Positions 54,468 through 64,000 of a DNA stretch of 64,000 bases are shown piece by piece. The stretch comes from Marsupella aquatica (lineage: Eukaryota; Marchantiophyta). A program made the position numbers and the translations under genes. The stretch spans positions 23,684,001 through 23,748,000 of the forward strand of contig OZ316896.1 in the NCBI GenBank assembly GCA_973895155.1, in the 5' to 3' direction. Each line of letters starts with the position of its first letter. The first letter of the stretch is position 1. The notes below the pieces were generated by a model. The model saw nothing but the letters and a program-made list of their open reading frames with translations, was not told where the DNA came from and did not search any database.

Positions 54468-55595
54468 AGACGGGGGTATGCTCTGTGCACGTCATCTAGG
54501 AGAGTAGATGATGTGTGGATTCTTGATTGTGCTTGCTCTTTTCATATTTGTTACATTCGTGAGTTTTTCAGTTCTTACTATGTTTCAAACGGTTCAGTTC
54601 TGATGAGAAATGATCACTCCTATCAAATTGAGAGAATTGGGTCTGTGAAGATTCAAATGTTTGATGGCGCTGTGCGCACAGTGTCCGGAGTCAGGTATGT
54701 ACCTGGCATGCATAAGAATCTGATTTCACTTGGTGTGTTGGATTCAAATAGTCATCAATGGAGCGTTATTGATGGTGAACTTCAAGTTAGGTCAGGAGAG
54801 ACAGTGATTTTGAAAGGGAGCAGATAGAAGAATTTGTATGTGTTACAAGGCAATACTATATGTGGAGAGGCCAATGTAACCAAGTCTCACGAGGAGATGA
54901 CTCAACTGTGGCATTCACGGCTAGGCCACATGAGTGAGAAAGGTTTGGCTATCTTACGGAAGAATGGACTCATTTCTGATTTGCAATCTTGTAAATTAGA
55001 GTTCTATGAGCATTGCATTCTTGGAAAGCATCATCGTCATGCTTTCGGTGTTGGAACTCATCGTTCCAAATCGGTTTTTGAGTACATACATAGTGACGTG
55101 TGGGGTCCATCCCCGACTCCCTCACACTCTGGAAAGTTGTACTACGTATTATTTATTGACGATTACTCAAGATTTGTGTGGATTTATTTCATGATGCATA
55201 AGTTTGATGCCTTGTCCATTTTTAAGAAGTGGAAGGCCCAGGTGGAGAATCAGACTAGAAACACGGTCAGGTGTTTGGATACAAGGGTGAAGAGTCTGAG
55301 GTTAGACAATGGCGGGGAGTACACTTCAATGGAATTTGAAGAGTACTGTTCAGAACAGGGGATAACTCGCCATCTCACCACAGTTTATACTCCGCAACAA
55401 AATGGTGTCGTTGAGGGGCTCAATCGGACACTGTTGGAGCGGTCACGGAGTATGTTGAGCCAATCAAGTTTACCACAAGAATTTTGGGCAGAAGCTATCA
55501 ATACCGCAGCTTATTTGGTAAATCTTTCTCCTTCTAGTGCTATCGATTTCAAAACACCGTTTGAGATGCGCTATAAGCGACAAGCAGACTATCAT
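54468..55595 (+). pseudogene. pol: Copia copy 2 protease and integrase
   Basis: In the same frame as gag after its TGA. The protease region has WILDCACSFHICYIREFFSS, with Cys where copia 1 has Ser. TAG at 54825-54827 (Tyr position) breaks the frame before NLYVLQGNTIC. Integrase follows: LWHSRLGHMSEKGL, CEHCILGKHHRHAFGVG (intact HHCC), HSDVWGPSPTPSHSGK, FIDDYSRFVW, LRLDNGGEY and TPQQNGVVEGLNRTLLERS. The core runs uninterrupted to the truncation point. Confidence 0.85.
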
Positions 55596-55770
55596 GGAGT
55601 CGCGAATACAACTTTTACCTACTCGTAATTGCTCCGGCGTTGCCTAACTCCAGCGTTGAGCCCCTCTTAGATTTGCTACCATCATGGCCATTAGGAATGT
55701 GACTAACAAAGAGGAGGCTAGTAAGAGCAAGGACAAGACTAGAGAAAAGCGCGCTCCAATTTAACTCTAT
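55596..55770. other. Spacer between copia copy 2 and the 161-bp array
   Basis: No recognised feature. A very short frame at 55684 (MAIRNVTNKEEASKSKDKTR) ends just before the array. I cannot tell whether this is host DNA or part of another element. Confidence 0.3.
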
Positions 55771-56633
55771 TGGGCCCATTGCCGATCAAGGAAAAATGAA
55801 CTATTTTTCCAACGGATCACCATAGGGGCCCAAGAAGCCCCACATAAGCCCAATCATAGGGCCGCATATTTCTTGGCCAACGGACCCAGGGGTCAAAAGT
55901 AATGGCCGACTCAAGCCGCATACTTGTAGTTTGGGCCCGTTGCCGATCACGGAAAAATGAACTATTTTTCTGATGGATCACCACAGGGGCGCGAGAAGCC
56001 CCACATGAGCCCAATCATGGGGCTGCATATTTCTCGGCCAATGGACCTAGGGGCCAAAAGTTATGGCCGATTCAAGTTGCATGCTTGTAGTTTGGGCCCG
56101 TTGCCGATCACGGAAAAATGAACTATTTTTCCGACGGATCACCATAGAGGCCCAAGAAGCCCCACATGAGCCCAATCATGGGGCTGCATATTTCTCGGCC
56201 AATGGACCTAGGGGCCAAAAGTTATGGCCGATTCAAGTTGCATGCTTGTAGTTTGGGCCCGTTGCCGATCACGGAAATATGAACTATTTTTCCAATGGAT
56301 CACCATAGGGGCCCAAGAAGCCCCACATGAGCCCAATCATGGGGCTGCATATTTCTCGACCAATGGACCTAGGGGCCAAAAGTTATGGCCGATTCAAGTT
56401 GCATGCTTGTAGTTTGGGCCCGTTGCCGATCACGGAAATATGAACTATTTTTCTGATGGATTACCATAGGGGCCTGAGAAGCCCCACATGAGCCCAATCA
56501 TGGGGCCGCATATTTCTCGGCCAACGAACCCAGGGGCCAAAAGTTATGGCCAACTCAAGCCGCATACTTGTAGTTTGGGCCCGTTGCCGATCATGGAAAA
56601 ATGAACTATTTTTCCGACGGATCACCATAGGGG
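55771..56633. repeat. 161-bp satellite-like tandem array, 5.4 units
   Basis: TGGGCCC(G/A)TTGCCGATCA starts at 55771, 55932, 56093, 56254, 56415 and 56576: exactly 161 bases each time, without indels. Units differ by scattered substitutions. Each holds a hairpin GGAAAAAT-gaact-ATTTTTCC (changed in some units) and the phrase CCCAATCATGGGGC. The last unit is cut after 58 bases by the gypsy LTR starting TGTGGTGCGTCCC. The unit length is in the range of plant centromeric and nucleosome-phased satellites, which is suggestive only. Confidence 0.9.
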
Positions 56634-57428
56634 TGTGGTGCGTCCCATGGCTCCCTAAAACCAAGAAACCCCCCAGCTCAAGCCGATTCCCGCAGGTTTC
56701 ACGCTTGGCGAGGCCGTTTCCGCGGCTTAGCGGCATGGGACGCTGCTAACCTTCTACTACTACTGTTAACATTTTACACACATATACTGGACAGATCCTT
56801 CATCGGTCATGAGATACGTAGCCGGCCTAATCTAGGCCTTCCCCTGTCTTCCCCTCCGTCTTGTTAGGTATGTTTGGATTCCGCCGCCGGAATGATCCCC
56901 AATAGGCTTGGTTAAGCCGCTAAGACCTCTCTCAGCTCGACACATCCAACTCTCACTCCCCTGCTTACTTTCCTTCCTTTTGGTTGATGTGGGCACTCTT
57001 CACACAAGTTAATGCGACACACAAATAGCAAAATGACTCATTCTGACTGAGTCATACCATGCACTTGCCATACAAACAGTACATCTCATACACAAGCTCT
57101 GCGAACTAAGCCGTGAGGCCAACTCTATTCAGCCCTTAGGCATGAGGAAACATGAATATACACAAGGGTCACTGTATGACTAACCGAGAGCTTCTCGTAC
57201 TACTTGATCCCAGCCCGGCTGGTGCAAACTAAAAACTTGCTAAAGAAGAGGCCCTGAGCTCCCCGCTGCCCAGGTACTTATCCTGGTAGTGGATCCGCCA
57301 TTCTTTGCATCGTAAGCCTAATCTACTTAACAGTAATCTACTTGCCCGAATCTACCTATGTACAGCAAGGCAGGAGCACAAGTGTTGCTCCTACCAGTGG
57401 AACCGCAATCCCACTAAGCTAAGTGTCA
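56634..57428 (-). repeat. Probable 3' LTR of the gypsy element
   Basis: On the plus strand this begins TGTGGTGCGTCCCATGG, exactly where the satellite is interrupted, and may end at AAGTGTCA before GGGCCGC (57428), so on the element's own strand it would run TGACACTTAG ... CACCACA. Parts recur at 42702-43238 and 47528-47803. The right boundary is uncertain because the upstream LTR is not in the window and no clear polypurine tract is visible. Confidence 0.5.
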
Positions 57429-57544
57429 GGGCCGCTCCTGGTCCTGATCCTAATCCTAAACTTGGAGATCAGCGCCCGCCCTGCCCACTCACGCCTCCTC
57501 CCTCCACGTCCGCCCTCCCTAAAAGGAACGGCGCCCTTGCACCG

Positions 57545-60500
57545 TCACGACACCGGTGGAGGATCCTTAATGGACGCCCCCAACGCTTCCTCCTCAGCCA
57601 CTGCCGTAGGTTCATTCTCTGACAGATTACCTGCCCTTGACTGAGTCAACTCTCCATCGGCCTGACTGGGTCCACCATCGGCGTCGACATCGGCTCGGGA
57701 ATCGGTTACGGCCTCAGCCTCGGCTACGGTCTCCCCGGCCTGCTCAAGAGGCGGATCTGGAATACCGGCCTCATTACTGAGTAGTTCGGCTTGGGCCGCA
57801 CCACCCCCACTTGTGATGATAGCGGGATCTATTGCCGTATTCATGCCGGAGGATGGTGCTGGTTCTACCTCCTTGGTCACCACGGCTTGTGGAGTCGGAT
57901 TACTCCTTGACCCTGAAGGTTTCCGCTTTTTCTTCTTTTCTGGTTCGGCAGCTGGTCCCTTCCCCTTCCCACTTACTTCCGGCACTGGTGCAGGTGGCAC
58001 GGCTTTTTCTTCGGCCAGTACCACTCCTGGTAACTTGGTTGCCCCAATTGGAGTTGGGCCTGATGAAGACAAGCACTTAAATACTGCGGCTTGTTTCTTC
58101 AGCCGCTCCGTTTGGTTGTCGGCCCGCCGCTGGAGGTTCTCCATCTTCCTCGTGATTTCCTCCAACTCCTCCTGGGTCTCATCCAGGTCCTTGCGTGCCT
58201 CCTCTAGTTCCTTTTGGGCTTCCTCCCGTTCTTGTTTCAAGGTAGTCCTCTCCTCCCGGGTTGCTCTTAGCTCCTTGTCGAGCTCTGCAATGATGACAGA
58301 CTCCATCTGGTTCATCTTGGCATAAGTCTGTTCGAGCATCTCGTCCTTCTCCCTTAGGTCGGCCTTGAAGTTGGCCGTCAGGGACGCAAGCTCCTGCTGC
58401 AGCGCCATAATCCCTTGATAGGATTTCCCTAACTCGGCCTCCTTCTGCTCAAGGGCTCCGCGGATTTTCTCGAGCTCCCCCTTCAACGCCCATTCCTTTC
58501 TTTGGGTCTCCGCCATGGCCCGGCTGTTGGCTGTTATGTGGGCCTCCTATGTATTCTTCAGCTCTTGCTTCCACTTCTCCCTCTCTTTGATCGTGTCGGC
58601 CAACTCTCCCTGTGTCTGAGTCAGTTTATCCTTGATATTCTGATTATCAGCCTGCGCGGTGTCCAACTGCCCCTGCATGATGTTCAGCTCATGCCGTTTA
58701 ATCCGCAGTTCATCTTGGGCTTTCTTGGCCGCCCTTAGATCTTCAATCTCGGCTTCCATCCTCCTAAGCCGCTGAATGACCTCGTCCTTCTTGCTTCTCT
58801 CTAAAGCCACCGCTTCTTCTAATTGGTGCTTCTCCAACTGCTCCCTATGGAAAAAGGGTCCTACCTCCAACTCCTCTCCAAAGATGCCGAGCGCAAGTTC
58901 CCCACACATCTCACCATACTCCATGGCTCTATTCTTAGCGTAGGTGGAGTAAGTAGAAGTGATCGCCATCGCCCATCGCGGCCTCTGCTCCCAAGCCGTC
59001 TTGTGGATCTCTTCAATCGTGGCTAGAGGTTTGCTTCCTTTTTTGGCTAGCCGCCTGATGTCCTCCGGCCAATCTCCTCCTGGTAAATCCTTTTCCCTAG
59101 CCAGGGCTGCCTCCTCTTCCTGCCTGATTCGCTCCTGAAATTCCTGCGCCGTCTGTTTTATGTCGTCGAAGCTCGGGGGAGCAACATCTGGTGGGGGAGA
59201 CTCAGGGCTACTCTGCTGGTTGGGGTCCCCTCGCACTACCCTTGGAAGTGTGGGGACAAACCGGCCACAGGTCCTTACTCCTGGAACGTGATGGTCCAAC
59301 CCATAGCCGGAATTATCATGGCTGCAGTCCTCCACTGCCTCCTCTACTTCTTGGACGTCCGGCTTCTCCCTCTCCTCTTCGTCGGTAGGAGCTTCAGGCA
59401 ATTCTGCCTCAGATTCGGAGCTTGAGATTCCCACATACATTCGAACACCTAGCTTGGATTCCGGCCTGATTCTCTCCTTGTCTCTAGCAAAGGGGTTTTC
59501 TCTTGTGAGCCGGTGTAGGCCTACCTCTGTAGTAGTGTCCTACATTGTTGTCGTTGCCGTTGTTGTTGCCGATGCCGATTTCTTTTCTTTCTCCAGTAGT
59601 TTCAGCAGACTCTGCATGCCTGGTTGCTGCATCGGCAAGTCCTCCTTCCTGGGCCTAAACACCTGCTCGATCGTAGGGCTAACAGGTGGTTGAGGCTTCT
59701 CAGCCAACGGCCTCGGCGTTGGAGCTTCCTCGGGTGCCCTTACCTGCAGGGGAAGTACTGGGGCAAAAGTCTGACCTCTGGCATACCGGCACAACAGCGG
59801 CATGTGATAGCCAAGCCGCGACATGCTCCCCATGCCGATTACCTGCTGCTCCTCCTTTAAGATCTTCTTCAATTGGTTGAGGAGGTACCCGTTGTAGTCC
59901 CGGCTTGGGTCTGGCCTCTCTGCCAGATAGACCTGTGCCTTGCCGATCTCTGCCCTCGGCAAGTTACAATGCATGGTCACCCGCAAGAAGTCGATCATCT
60001 CTCCTATGTGCGGGTTGGTGCAGGTGTTCCAGAAGAAGCCATTCTTCGTTGATGGCCCGGGGAACGACCGGAACTCCTTGTCAGGCAAGGTCTTCCTGGT
60101 ATCAACTTTGGTCTTATTGCCTATCGGCAAGCCAAACACTTCGGCAATTACCTTGGGAGTAAGATAGAAATCCTTCCCATATATCCTCGTGCAATTGGTC
60201 TCGGGTTCCCATGACCCCACGAATTCTAATAGGTCTGACTCCGGTACCTCCGGCTTCAGCCATGGTAATCTTACAAAGGCCTCTAAGCCGGATCCGGCCA
60301 TGAAGCCTTGATACTTCTTGGTCTGCATGGCCGTAAAGCATGCATCCTCCTCCCGTGCAAATGTAGTTGCACTTCCACCGGTAGGGTTGCCGCCCAGCCC
60401 TTCCAGGTGTCATCCCTGGTTGGAATGGCCTTGATGGGATCGACCTCCTCCTCTTCGGCTTCTCCCTGCCTCCTGCTCTGCTGCTCGGCTGGCTTCTTTG

Positions 60501-61179
60501 GTGCCGCCGACCTCGTTCTTTTTGCCCGGGTGGCTTCATCGTTGACGGCTCCCTTCCTCTTCATCTCTGCTGCCGTGGAGGTTTCTCCTAGCACCGTTGC
60601 CTGGGTCCACCTTTCCGTGCTACCCTTTAATTCCCAGTGTATGTCGTTGCAGTTCTTGATGGCCTCTCGGATGCCGACGACGTTGTCTTTGCAAAACAGA
60701 AGATCGTCGAGTTGATTGGAAGTAGGCGTCCACAGGAACTCGTCCTTGATGAGTTGGCCTCCTAAGAAAGCCATCTTCTGCAGCTCCCACAATCGAGCGA
60801 GCTCCTGCCGTTCTCGAGCTGCCCTTTCTGATTCCTCGTCCTTGTAAGTCTTGATGTACTCAGTTGCCCGTTCGAACAGGCATCCCCAGAAATGTGCCGC
60901 TTGATTGACGTTGCTCATACCCTCCTTAGGTCGATCGTCGGTATCTACTCTCTCCCCGAGTGCTTGCCTAAGCAGCTGACAGTAGTTGGCCTCCCGTAGT
61001 CGTTTGCCTAGTTCGTGCTCGCAAATGAGCCACCATCTCCTGCAAGCGCTCCTTACCCCTCTCCTCTGCCGGTCCTTCTTCCCGTTGATCCTTCCTAGCC
61101 GCCGACGCTTAACGCGCCCTAACCCTAATCGAGTTTTCACCCTTAGCGTCCTTACCTCCGGCCTCGGCCCGGGTTCCAT
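57545..61179 (-). pseudogene. Gypsy third ORF: giant coiled-coil protein, few lesions
   Basis: Reading 61179 to 57545, one nearly continuous frame of about 1,120 codons can be followed from the ATG at 60918 (MSNVNQAAHFW), which matches the start of the sister copy at 51432; an earlier ATG at 61179 adds an Arg/Lys-rich stretch. Order: (1) N-terminal helical part and ELKGSTERWTQATVLGET; (2) basic nuclear-type patch RAKRTRSAAPKKPA; (3) a domain with GFMAGSGLEAFVRLPWL, DFYLTPKVIAEVFGLPIGNK and HCNLPRAEIGKAQVYLAERP, resembling 'putative plant transposon protein' domains; (4) Pro-rich link; (5) SSESEAELPEAPTDEEERE; (6) ~350-residue coiled coil (DKELRATREERTTLKQER, RKMENLQRRADNQTERLKKQ); (7) KKKKRKPSGSRSNP and an acidic tail. 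Lesions: one missing base near 60364 and TAG codons near 59540 and 58547. Its role is unknown. Confidence 0.7.
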
Positions 61180-61282
61180 GGTTGCCCCTAATGGTTTATA
61201 TTTTCCTTGTTTTGTCCCTATACTAAGGTGTTCCTAGGGTGCCTTCCTGCTTTACCCACTTAACTGGCCGAGTGATTCCTGT

Positions 61283-64000
61283 CTAGGCATCACATAGTTC
61301 CCCACTTAATTGTGAAGCGTCCTCGCGAACCACTTCATCTTCGTCCATATAGTATTTCTTGAGGCGGTCATAATGGATGCGAACTGGATATACCTCTCCC
61401 GTAATGTTGGCCAATTGTACGGAGCCATTGGGGAACATCATGGTTACTCTAAAGGGTCCTAACCAGCGAGTGTAAAGCTTTCCTGGAAACCTACTATACC
61501 TACTGTCATAAAGTAGCACAAGATCACCGGTGTGAATACTAACTACTTTCAACTTTTTATCATACTGCTGCTTCATGATATTCTGTCTATATTCTACTCT
61601 CTCGGCTGAAATCATTCTCGCCTCCTCTAAAGCTTCTAACCTATATTCTCACTCCTTTAGGCTCTCCTCCGCTGAGGCTCTTTCCTCAATTGTAACTTGA
61701 AATGTCGGTATCTCAAGTTGCATGGGTACCAGGGCTTCTTGTCCAAAGGTTAAGAAGAAGGGTGTATGACTGGTAGTGGATTTATAGGCAAGATTGTAAG
61801 CAAAAACAGCAGCAAACAATTTATCATCCCAATCGAGTTTGTTTAGAGCTACTGTCTTGTTCAATATCTTTTCTATAATTCCGTTTGCTCGTTCTGTCAA
61901 CCCATTTGCCTTTGGATGGTAGGGAGTAGTAGGCCTATGTTTAACTAAATACTGCTCATTTAAACGACTAATTATATCATTCAAAAAATGGGTTCCTCTA
62001 TCACTAACTAATTCTAGGGGTGCTCCATACCTGGTGAAGATCTGCTCATACATGAATCTAGCCGTAGTAATTGCATCATCCTTCGTTGTTGGTCTGGCCT
62101 CTACCCATTTAGTTGCATAATCCGTAGCCAAGATTATGTACTTGTTTCGTCGAGGGTGGGTCAGTGGTTTCAGAGGTCCAATGTAATCAATACCCCACTT
62201 CTCGAATGGTGCCAGAGGTAGAATAGGGTGCAGTGGATGTCTGGTGGACGCCCTTGGTCCTCCCGCTCGTTGACAAGGATCGCATTGTTTGATAAACTGA
62301 TAGACATCCTTGTGCAAGGTGGGCCACCAGTAACCGGCATTTAATATCTTCTTAGACGTGGTTACTGGGGCAAAATGTCCTCCGGCCTCCTCTCCATGCA
62401 TGGCCCGTAGGACTCGTTTTACCTCTCTCTTTTCCAAACACCTTTGAATTGTGCCGTTGATTCCATGCTTGTGCAGTATGCCTTTAATGCACTGATACTG
62501 TCTGACCTTCCGCACAAAGACTGCGGCTTGCTCTCGGCTTAATCCTGGCTGTAATCTGGAAGTGCTGAGAAATTGTAAAATCTCAGGGTACCATGTATCA
62601 ACTATTTCCACAACGAATAGCTCCTCGTCGGGGAATCGATCATCGATGCAATCCGTGGCAGGTTCACCTGTGATCCTTGAAAAGAAGTCGGCATTGGCGT
62701 GTAACTTTCCCGGCTTGATCCTCAGCTCATAGTCAAACTCCTGTAATAGCAAAATCCATCTTGCTACTCTGCCTGTAAGGTCCGGCTTATTGACTAGGTA
62801 CTTCAAACTTTCATGATCGGTATGAAAGATTACCTTGTACCCTAGTAAATAATGCCTAAACTTTTTACAAGAATAAATGACTCCTAATGCTTCTCTCTCT
62901 GTGGTGGAGTAGTTCCGTTCGGCATCGGCAAGCTGACGGCTTGCGAAGTATATGGGATGGTCCCTTCCTTTCTCATCCAACTGACTTAGTACTGAGCCAA
63001 TACAGAAGCCCGAGACATCTACAAAAACATGAAAATCTTTGTTCCAGTCCGGTGCTATCATGACTGGGGCCTCGACTAACATCTGCTTCAATTCTACCAC
63101 CGCTGTGACTCGTTCGGGTGTGGGTTCGAAGTCTGCTCCTGCCTTGAGCATGTTGGTTAATGGTAAAGCTAGCTTGGCAAAATCCTTGATGAACCGGCGA
63201 TAGTAACCAATGCATCCCAAGAAGGATCTTACATCCTTTATGTTCTTAGGTTGCATGATATCTAGCCATACTGCTAGCTTACCTTTGTCAATCTCAATGC
63301 CCTTCCTTGATACCTTGTGACCTAGTAGCACCCCCTCGGTTACTGCAAAGAAACATTTATCTGGGTGTAACTTGAGACCCACCTCTCTACATCTCATGAA
63401 GGTTTTCCTGAGGTATTTAGCATGTTTCGATGCCTTCCCGAATACTGCAAAGTCATCAATGAAGATTTCCATGAACTTTCTCAAGTAATCATGAAAAATG
63501 TTCACCATTAATCGTTGAAACATAGCTGGTGCGTTGCAGAGTCCAAACGGCATACGATTGAAGACATAGATCCCCCATTCCGTGATGAAGGCCGTCTTGA
63601 TTTGGTCTTCCTGCCGAATCCTGATTTGGTTATAACCAGAGTATCCATCCATGAATGAATATAGTTCATGACTGGCTACCATGTCTAGTACCATATCAGT
63701 AAACGGTAAAGGAAAATGGTCTTTTAATGTTGCTTCATTCAGCTTCCTGTAATCTTGACAAACCCGGATCTTGGGTTTACCATCGGGTCCAGCTTTCTTG
63801 GGAACTATCACAATTGGAGACACCCAGTCTGAATGCAGGACTGGAGTGATGAATCCAGCTTCCACTAGTTTGTCGATTTCTGTTTGGACCAGCAGGGAAT
63901 ACTTCGGGTTCATCCTTCGAATTGGTTGTCGAAATGATTTGGCTCCTAACATGAGATCAATTCGATGTTCCCCTAGTGTTGGATCTACTCCCTTTAGATC
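61283..64000 (-). CDS. pol: Ty3/gypsy Pol: RT, RNase H, integrase (partial)
   Basis: The frame is already open at the window edge, so the N-terminus with Gag and protease is outside. RT: SDWVSPIVIVPKKAGPDGKP, CQDYRKLNEATLKDHFPLP, FMDGYSGYNQI, MPFGLCNAPAMFQRLM and the catalytic FIDDFAVF. RNase H: VFVDVSGFCIGSVLSQ, FASRQLADAERNYSTTERE, HTDHESLKYLVN. Integrase: zinc finger in HGEEAGGHFAP to CDPCQRAGG, then WGIDYIGPLKPL, LVSDRGTHFLN and YHPKANGLTERANGIIE, giving the D, D, E triad. A single TGA at 61649-61651 interrupts shortly before the C-terminal tail (LYTRWLGPFRVTMMF), probably a CGA to TGA change; the tail ends at 61283. Apart from that stop the visible pol is intact, so the element is young. 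Confidence 0.9.

Larger units (their letters stand above)
52157..55595 (+). mobile_element. Ty1/copia copy 2, truncated after integrase
   Basis: LTR 52157-52497, primer site, leader 52512-53167, gag, protease and integrase are present. Sequence similarity to copia 1 stops after KRQADY (near 55592). RT, RNase H, polypurine tract and 3' LTR are absent. The LTR is the same family as copia 1 but clearly diverged, as are the proteins, so it represents a separate and older lineage. It contains a MITE at 53500-53816. Confidence 0.85.
56634..64000 (-). mobile_element. Ty3/gypsy element with giant third ORF, incomplete
   Basis: The minus-strand order is pol (enters from the window edge at 64000), stop at 61283, spacer, third ORF (61179-57545), non-coding part and LTR-like DNA to 56634. 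An ORF after integrase is known in the plant Tat and Athila lineages, so this is probably of that kind or a related one. The 5' LTR, gag and protease lie outside the window. A partial sister copy (third ORF only) is at 47.5-51.8 kb. It is inserted in or abuts the 161-bp array. Confidence 0.8.

Noticed and set aside
56063-56412. Repeated 62-codon frames starting MADSSCMLVVWARCRS
   Set aside because: They are artefacts of the 161-bp satellite, whose unit length is not a multiple of three.
55771-56633. Regular repeats as a possible CRISPR-like array
   Set aside because: The whole 161-base unit repeats without unique spacers, and the context is a plant genome, so it is a tandem satellite.

Overview
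This is a eukaryotic nuclear window, almost certainly from a land plant. The clearest evidence is a six-exon GT-AG gene for a plastid-targeted zinc-ribbon membrane protein (8307-10809), an intron-containing relic of the Calvin-cycle enzyme ribulose-phosphate 3-epimerase (14745-17047), and plant-style Ty1/copia, Ty3/gypsy and LINE elements. Intronless phosphotransferase (APH) genes that look fungal suggest, as inference only, an early-diverging plant such as a bryophyte or lycophyte. No prokaryotic operon, rRNA, tRNA or CRISPR array was seen.

Layout. 1-2.8 kb: intergenic DNA with a 159-bp Mutator-like MITE flanked by a perfect 9-bp target duplication, and small foldbacks. 2.8-6.8 kb: retroelement remnant between two copies of a ~470-bp LTR (called LTR-X here), holding an ORF of an unrecognised family. 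8.3-10.8 kb: the plastid gene, the only clean host gene. 13.4-14.1 kb: decayed element ORF. 14.7-17.0 kb: RPE pseudogene. 17.6-18.5 kb: intact APH-type phosphotransferase. 19.5-30.4 kb: a 5'-truncated LINE (minus strand) interrupted by a 7.35-kb copia element (plus strand), itself interrupted by a 369-bp MITE. The copia unit ends in an extra leader plus partial LTR, and 5-bp target duplications flank the whole structure. 30.7-35 kb: fragments of gypsy elements, a 99-bp tandem repeat and tandem LTR-X copies. 36-37.4 kb: AT-hook protein relic. 40.5-41.4 kb: a broken second APH copy on the minus strand. 41.9-42.7 kb: transposon-like fragment. 42.7-46 kb: an uninterrupted 649-codon ORF of the same unknown family as 5589-6407. 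47.5-51.8 kb and 56.6-64 kb: two copies (both minus) of a gypsy element with a very large extra ORF after integrase; the second also has pol and runs off the window. 51.8-55.6 kb: inverted and direct pieces of a second copia copy, the direct one carrying another MITE. 55.8-56.6 kb: exact 161-bp tandem array.

Functional view. Only the plastid gene and perhaps the APH gene look like working host genes; the rest is nested, decaying retrotransposon sequence. The most unusual observations are: (a) an in-frame UGA at the same gag/protease junction in two diverged copia copies, (b) the giant coiled-coil third ORF of the gypsy family, (c) the unrecognised 649-codon ORF family, (d) the fungal-like APH pair, and (e) the copia LTR-body-LTR-leader-partial LTR structure inside one target duplication.
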